Made by a program: the position numbers and the translations under genes. The notes below the pieces were generated by a model. It saw nothing but the letters and a program-made list of their open reading frames with translations, searched no databases and had not been told where the DNA came from. 35,819 bases of DNA. It comes from Candidatus Gastranaerophilales bacterium. Its GTDB lineage: Bacteria > Cyanobacteriota > Vampirovibrionia > Gastranaerophilales > Gastranaerophilaceae. Shown here piece after piece: positions 32,488-35,819 of the stretch (position 1 is its first letter; every line of letters begins with the position of its first letter). Location: contig CALUYV010000015.1 of NCBI GenBank assembly GCA_944325095.1, positions 1 to 35,819 of the forward strand, in the 5' to 3' direction.

Positions 32488-33030
32488 CTAATCTTTATCA
32501 TCAGATTCCGGCTTTTCTTCCGGTTTGTCTTCCGGTTCTTTTTCAACTTCAACTTCTTTTTCCGGTTCTAATTCGGATTTAGTATCAACTTCTTCAGTCT
32601 TATCTGGTTCTATTTCGGATTCAGGTTTGTAATTAATCGCTTCATCGATTTTTTCTTGATTTCCGGTTATTTCTTCCGCTTTAAAATATTTTAGATTACT
32701 TTTCTGCGCCTGAACATCAACCATATCGTCAAGTTTACGCAGCCCTAAATATGTGCCGTAACCTGAAGTTAAACCTACAAGACCTTTAATTAAAGCATTT
32801 GACTTCACTTTAGTTAAAAACAATATACCGGCAGCTGCTGAAACTGCCATGGACATATACTTTTGCCAGCCATCAATAGCATTCAAAGATTCTCTTTTTT
32901 TTACAAATTTATCTGCATTATCTTCACCTGCTATATAATATCTTACAGGAGAATTTGGAACTTTAACGTTCTTTTCGGATATCAAAACTTTGTTATCCGG
33001 CAATTTGTTAACGACATTTAACTCTAACAT
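32488..33030 (-). CDS. Hypothetical protein with membrane segment and acidic tail
   Basis: The 180-residue protein has no recognised family. The first 55 residues are mixed and polar. Hydrophobic stretches at about 58-75 (MSMAVSAAAGILFL) and 80-97 (ALIKGLVGLTSGYGTYLGL) may form a membrane hairpin. From about 125 it is extremely rich in E, P, K and D (DKPEEKPESDDKD at the end), a likely extended, disordered tail. AAAAGGAG is before the ATG. It is divergent from the tagged gene at 33178 and is followed by a terminator, so it is monocistronic. Function is unknown. Confidence 0.78.
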   Translation of the reverse strand: MLELNVVNKLPDNKVLISEKNVKVPNSPVRYYIAGEDNADKFVKKRESLNAIDGWQKYMSMAVSAAAGILFLTKVKSNALIKGLVGLTSGYGTYLGLRKLDDMVDVQAQKSNLKYFKAEEITGNQEKIDEAINYKPESEIEPDKTEEVDTKSELEPEKEVEVEKEPEDKPEEKPESDDKD

Positions 33031-33104
33031 AATGACTCCTTTTTATTATATTTTCATACAAAGTATAATACCTGTCAAAAATAAATTTGCTATTATAAAG
33101 GGAT

Positions 33105-33123
33105 TTTGTAACTAATTTGTAAC
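33105..33123. repeat. Two TTTGTAAC direct repeats before 33178
   Basis: TTTGTAAC occurs at 33105-33112 and 33116-33123, one helical turn apart (11 bp), in the divergent gap between 32488 and 33178. Same-face spacing suits a regulator, but eight-base matches are weak evidence. Confidence 0.3.
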
Positions 33124-33165
33124 ATTTAAATTCTTTATCCGCAAAAAATTTATGTCAGGAGTTTT

Positions 33166-33177
33166 TATATTACCGCT
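33166..33177 (+). promoter_or_regulatory. -10-like box directly before 33178
   Basis: TATATT (33166-33171) ends 6 nt before the ATG at 33178, the same geometry as purB and padR. No -35 is seen. A further TATTAT near 33091 and an AGGAG 16 nt before the ATG leave other arrangements open. Confidence 0.3.
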
Positions 33178-33594
33178 ATGAAAATAAATCCCATATCATT
33201 CGGACAAACATATCTGTCACCTACATTAAAATATTTATCGCCGGAAAATCAGGAAAAACTAAAACACTCTTACCCGCTCGGGCAAATATACCCTAATGAC
33301 ATTTACCTCGGAGCGACAAAAAGAGGCGATTTGACAGTTCAAATCACAACAACAACAGCATTAAAAAATCTGCTTGTAAATAATTTAATTCCAATAAATA
33401 AGGATACATTATCTTTATACTTACTGGAAAAAAGGCTGGATGAAAAATATATGCAGGTACATGGGCCTAAATACCCGATAGCAAAATCCGTAATAAAATC
33501 TCTTGATTACATTTCTGAAGATGAACTAGTGTATCATATTGCATCAGAAGTTGAGGCTTACAACAAAAAATACGGACATTTGTTTTTCAACTAA
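33178..33594 (+). CDS. Hypothetical protein with MKINPIS N-terminus
   Basis: The 138-residue protein opens MKINPISFGQTYLSP, the best example of the M-K-I-x-x-I-S-x-F-G start in this window. The body looks like a soluble mixed fold with GATKRGDLTVQITTTTALKNLL (about 44-65) and a helical C-terminus. No membrane segment, signal peptide or named family is seen. The ribosome site is poor: AGGAG is 16 nt away, too far. It ends 10 nt from the convergent yidD gene. Function is unknown; I expect it to be a member of a lineage-specific family sharing this N-terminus. Confidence 0.8.
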   Translation: MKINPISFGQTYLSPTLKYLSPENQEKLKHSYPLGQIYPNDIYLGATKRGDLTVQITTTTALKNLLVNNLIPINKDTLSLYLLEKRLDEKYMQVHGPKYPIAKSVIKSLDYISEDELVYHIASEVEAYNKKYGHLFFN

Positions 33595-33604
33595 ACTAAT
33601 ACCA

Positions 33605-33811
33605 TTACGGAACAGGGTCATAACCGCCCGGATTACCCGGATGACAGCGGCAGATCCGTTTTATGCCTAGCCACCCGCCTTTTAATACACCGTACTTTAT
33701 TATCGCCTGTTTTGTATATTCAGAACAGGTCGGATAAAACCTGCACACTGACGGAGTAAATTTTGAAAACCACTGATAAATTTTTATAAGTCCTAATATG
33801 AGTTTTTTCAT
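33605..33811 (-). CDS. yidD: Membrane protein insertion efficiency factor YidD
   Basis: YidD is a small protein that aids insertion of membrane proteins through YidC. The 68 residues match the family length. The signature [15 protein letters not shown] (near 23-37), [23 protein letters not shown] at the end and an N-terminal hydrophobic helix are all present. It is normally found between rnpA and yidC. Here it follows the FlhA-type gene by 13 nt, which is unusual. The ribosome site is weak (AAGAAG). The function call is secure; the context is odd. Confidence 0.95.
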   Translation of the reverse strand: MKKLILGLIKIYQWFSKFTPSVCRFYPTCSEYTKQAIIKYGVLKGGWLGIKRICRCHPGNPGGYDPVP

Positions 33812-33824
33812 CTATAACTTCTTT

Positions 33825-35819
33825 CTATTCCGCCATATAAGCATCCCCGATTGAATCAATCGCTTCTACCTTAATATCAGTTATAAGTTCGGAATAAGAA
33901 ATTACAACAACTGTCGGGATATGCCGCTCTAACAGTTGATAAAGCGGAAGCCTTATTCTTGGAGAACATAAAATTACAGGCTGGCGGCCGCAGGTCTGGT
34001 GTGCCCGCAAAAGCGTAGTTGCAGTTGTTTCAATAAGTTCCTGAACCTGCATAGGGTTTAGCAGAAACATTGTACCGAGTTCTGTTCTCTGGCAGCTGTC
34101 ATCAAGAATTTTTTCCCAATCAGGCGACAGAGTGAGAGCATAAAGCACTTTGTCATCCTGAACATTTGCAAGACATATCTGCCGCCCCAGTGCAGCTCTC
34201 AAACGTTCTGATAAAATATCAGGCTCTTTTGAAAATCTTGCATAATCGCAGAGTCTTTCAAAGACAAAAATGATATCTTTAATAGAAACCTTTTCTCTAA
34301 TAAGGTTAACAAAGATTTTTCTCAAATCACTTGTTGAAATAATTGTCGGAACAAGGTCGTTAACAAGCGTCGGGTCTTGCGATCTGACAAGTTCCATAAG
34401 TTTAAGAACATCCGTTTTTGTCATAACTTCATCAACATGTTTTCTTACACATTCCTGCAGATGTGTAACAATAACATCCGTTGCATCAACGGCAGTCACA
34501 AGACGGGCTGATTTAGCATCTTCTGCCGAAATCCAGTATGCCTGCGTTTGATATGTAGGGTCAATACCGATAATAGCATCTTCCGGAACTTCTTTTTTCA
34601 TTGAATCCCACTGATCGGCAATTACCATATATTTCCCCGGGTAAACATAACCCGTTGCAACCGTATTACCACGGATTGATATCATATATTCGTTAGCATC
34701 AAGTGCAGACGAATCCATAATTCTTATATTCGGCAGGATATAACCGAGTTCATCCGTAACCCTCTGACGCAAAGCAGCAATTTTTGCAAGCAGCTGTCCT
34801 TCTTGATCAGGGTCTGCAATAACAAGAAGATTTGAACCTACCTGCAGACTCAAAATATCAACACCCAGACGCTCATACATTCTGTTAGGATTGACTAAAT
34901 CCTGCATATTTTGTCTGACATTTTCCAATTGTCCCAGTTGGGATTGAACATCTGCATTGATAAGAACCTGAAAACCCGCAACCGCAATGACAATTGCAAA
35001 TATTAAAAACGGCAAAGGAGGCAGACCGGTTCCTGCCCAGAACCATGTATGACCTGTAATAGCAAGCAAAAGCAAAAATCCTGCTGCAAAGAATAATGCA
35101 TACGGTTTACTTGTTATTTGAGCGGCAACATCAGCACCCAAAGAAGGACTTGCGGCAGATGCACGTGTCATAAAGATACCGGCAGCAATTGACATCAAAA
35201 GGGACGGAACCTGAGATGCCAGACCGTCACCGATGGTTAATATTGTATATTTTGAAACAGCATCCGATATCTGCATCTGATTCATCAAACAACCAACGCA
35301 CAATCCGCCGATAATGTTTATCAATACAATAATAATACCGGCAATTGTATCACCTTTTACGAACTTCATAGCACCGTCCATAGAACCCATCAGACTTGAT
35401 TCTCTTGATAAGTCCTCACGTTTTTGGGTTGCTTCTTCAGGTGATATTAAGCCCGCATTAAAATCGGCATCAATTGTCATCTGTTTACCAGGCATAGCAT
35501 CAAGTGCGAATCTGGCTGAAACTTCCGCAATACGTTCCGCACCTTTTGTAATTACCATAAACTGTACAACCGTGATAATCAGGAAGATTACACCTCCGAC
35601 AATCATATTACCGCCTGTTACGAATTCCCCGAATGCGTGAATTACCTCTCCTGCCTCACCTTTAGCAAGAATAAGACGGGTCGATGCAATTGATAATACA
35701 AGACGAAACATTGTTCCGACAAGAATAATTGAAGGAAATGAAGATAATTCAAGAGTTTTCTGCACATACAGGGCAAACATCAAAAGTACAATACCGAGTG
35801 CAATATTTAAACAAATGCA
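33825..35819 (-). CDS. flhA: FHIPEP-family export apparatus protein, probably FlhA (5' end outside the window)
   Basis: This is the large membrane component of the flagellar or injectisome export gate. The reading frame is open to the window edge, so the start is missing; about 664 codons are seen of the usual 690-700. The FHIPEP signature region is complete: TKGAERIAEVSARFALDAMPGKQMTIDADFNAG. The cytosolic ring domain follows the membrane part from about residue 300. FGEFVTGGN near the start and QPVILCSPRIRLPLYQLLERHIP near the end favour FlhA; MDGAMKFVKGD is also common in injectisome SctV, so SctV cannot be fully ruled out. yidD follows after 13 nt. Confidence 0.92.
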   Translation of the reverse strand, partial: CICLNIALGIVLLMFALYVQKTLELSSFPSIILVGTMFRLVLSIASTRLILAKGEAGEVIHAFGEFVTGGNMIVGGVIFLIITVVQFMVITKGAERIAEVSARFALDAMPGKQMTIDADFNAGLISPEEATQKREDLSRESSLMGSMDGAMKFVKGDTIAGIIIVLINIIGGLCVGCLMNQMQISDAVSKYTILTIGDGLASQVPSLLMSIAAGIFMTRASAASPSLGADVAAQITSKPYALFFAAGFLLLLAITGHTWFWAGTGLPPLPFLIFAIVIAVAGFQVLINADVQSQLGQLENVRQNMQDLVNPNRMYERLGVDILSLQVGSNLLVIADPDQEGQLLAKIAALRQRVTDELGYILPNIRIMDSSALDANEYMISIRGNTVATGYVYPGKYMVIADQWDSMKKEVPEDAIIGIDPTYQTQAYWISAEDAKSARLVTAVDATDVIVTHLQECVRKHVDEVMTKTDVLKLMELVRSQDPTLVNDLVPTIISTSDLRKIFVNLIREKVSIKDIIFVFERLCDYARFSKEPDILSERLRAALGRQICLANVQDDKVLYALTLSPDWEKILDDSCQRTELGTMFLLNPMQVQELIETTATTLLRAHQTCGRQPVILCSPRIRLPLYQLLERHIPTVVVISYSELITDIKVEAIDSIGDAYMAE

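Noticed and set aside
33825-35819. Calling the FHIPEP protein as injectisome SctV rather than FlhA.
   Set aside because: FGEFV-x-GGN and the C-terminal VILCSPRIR-type stretch fit FlhA better, though MDGAMKFVKGD is shared with SctV. Kept as an alternative in the entry.
1-35819. CRISPR arrays, insertion sequences, transposase genes or prophage structural genes.
   Set aside because: No regularly spaced repeats of the right length and no transposase, integrase or phage protein was seen on either strand.

Overview
The window is a gene-dense, AT-rich bacterial chromosome segment with 40 protein genes, short intergenic gaps and no rRNA, tRNA or CRISPR array that I can see. The gene content fits a non-photosynthetic relative of Cyanobacteria (Vampirovibrionia/Melainabacteria, probably a gut Gastranaerophilales). 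The pointers are an efp-accB-accC cluster, a SigF/SigB-like group 3 sigma factor joined to a prepilin peptidase, an FHIPEP export protein (probably FlhA), an ADP-forming acyl-CoA synthetase of the kind used by fermenters, and several lineage-restricted proteins whose N-termini look like M-K-I-x-x-I-S. This assignment is inference; there is no 16S gene to test it.

Layout. 1-2511 (-): efp, accB, accC, i.e. translation elongation and the start of fatty acid synthesis, with a terminator-like hairpin between accB and accC. 2695-10617 (+): two related membrane proteins of unknown function, then purB, hemW, mutS2, a peptidase T-like M20 enzyme and a short DegT-like PLP protein. 10620-13282 (-): a DHA2-type drug exporter and its MarR regulator, whose operator-like palindrome lies in the promoter, then a TPR protein. 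13391-14936: an EamA transporter and a DJ-1/PfpI protein that overlap tail to tail. 15036-19590 (-): an HD phosphohydrolase, a small unknown, the acyl-CoA synthetase, a tagged unknown and a TatD-associated radical SAM protein. 19665-24000 (-): M16 peptidase, family 4 uracil-DNA glycosylase, cytosine-5 methyltransferase and a probable type II restriction enzyme, closely packed. 24146-27137 (+): nanE, a tiny gene, a ROK kinase, another tiny gene and a UbiA-type prenyltransferase, packed or overlapping. 27291-30216: unknowns, a PadR regulator with a DUF512 radical SAM protein, and an orphan ribbon-helix-helix protein. 30449-35819: prepilin peptidase and sigma factor, two tagged or acidic-tailed unknowns, yidD, and an FlhA-type gene cut by the window end.

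Working together: efp/acc, purB, hemW and mutS2 are housekeeping. NanE and the ROK kinase suggest conversion between ManNAc and GlcNAc phosphates, and the acyl-CoA synthetase suggests ATP formation from acyl-CoA. The sigma factor/prepilin peptidase pair and FlhA point to surface structures. The most unusual signals are the recurrent N-terminal tag on otherwise unrelated small proteins, several promoters whose -10 box ends only 6-7 nt before the start codon (predicted leaderless mRNAs), and the NanE/ROK/UbiA operon with its two tiny genes.
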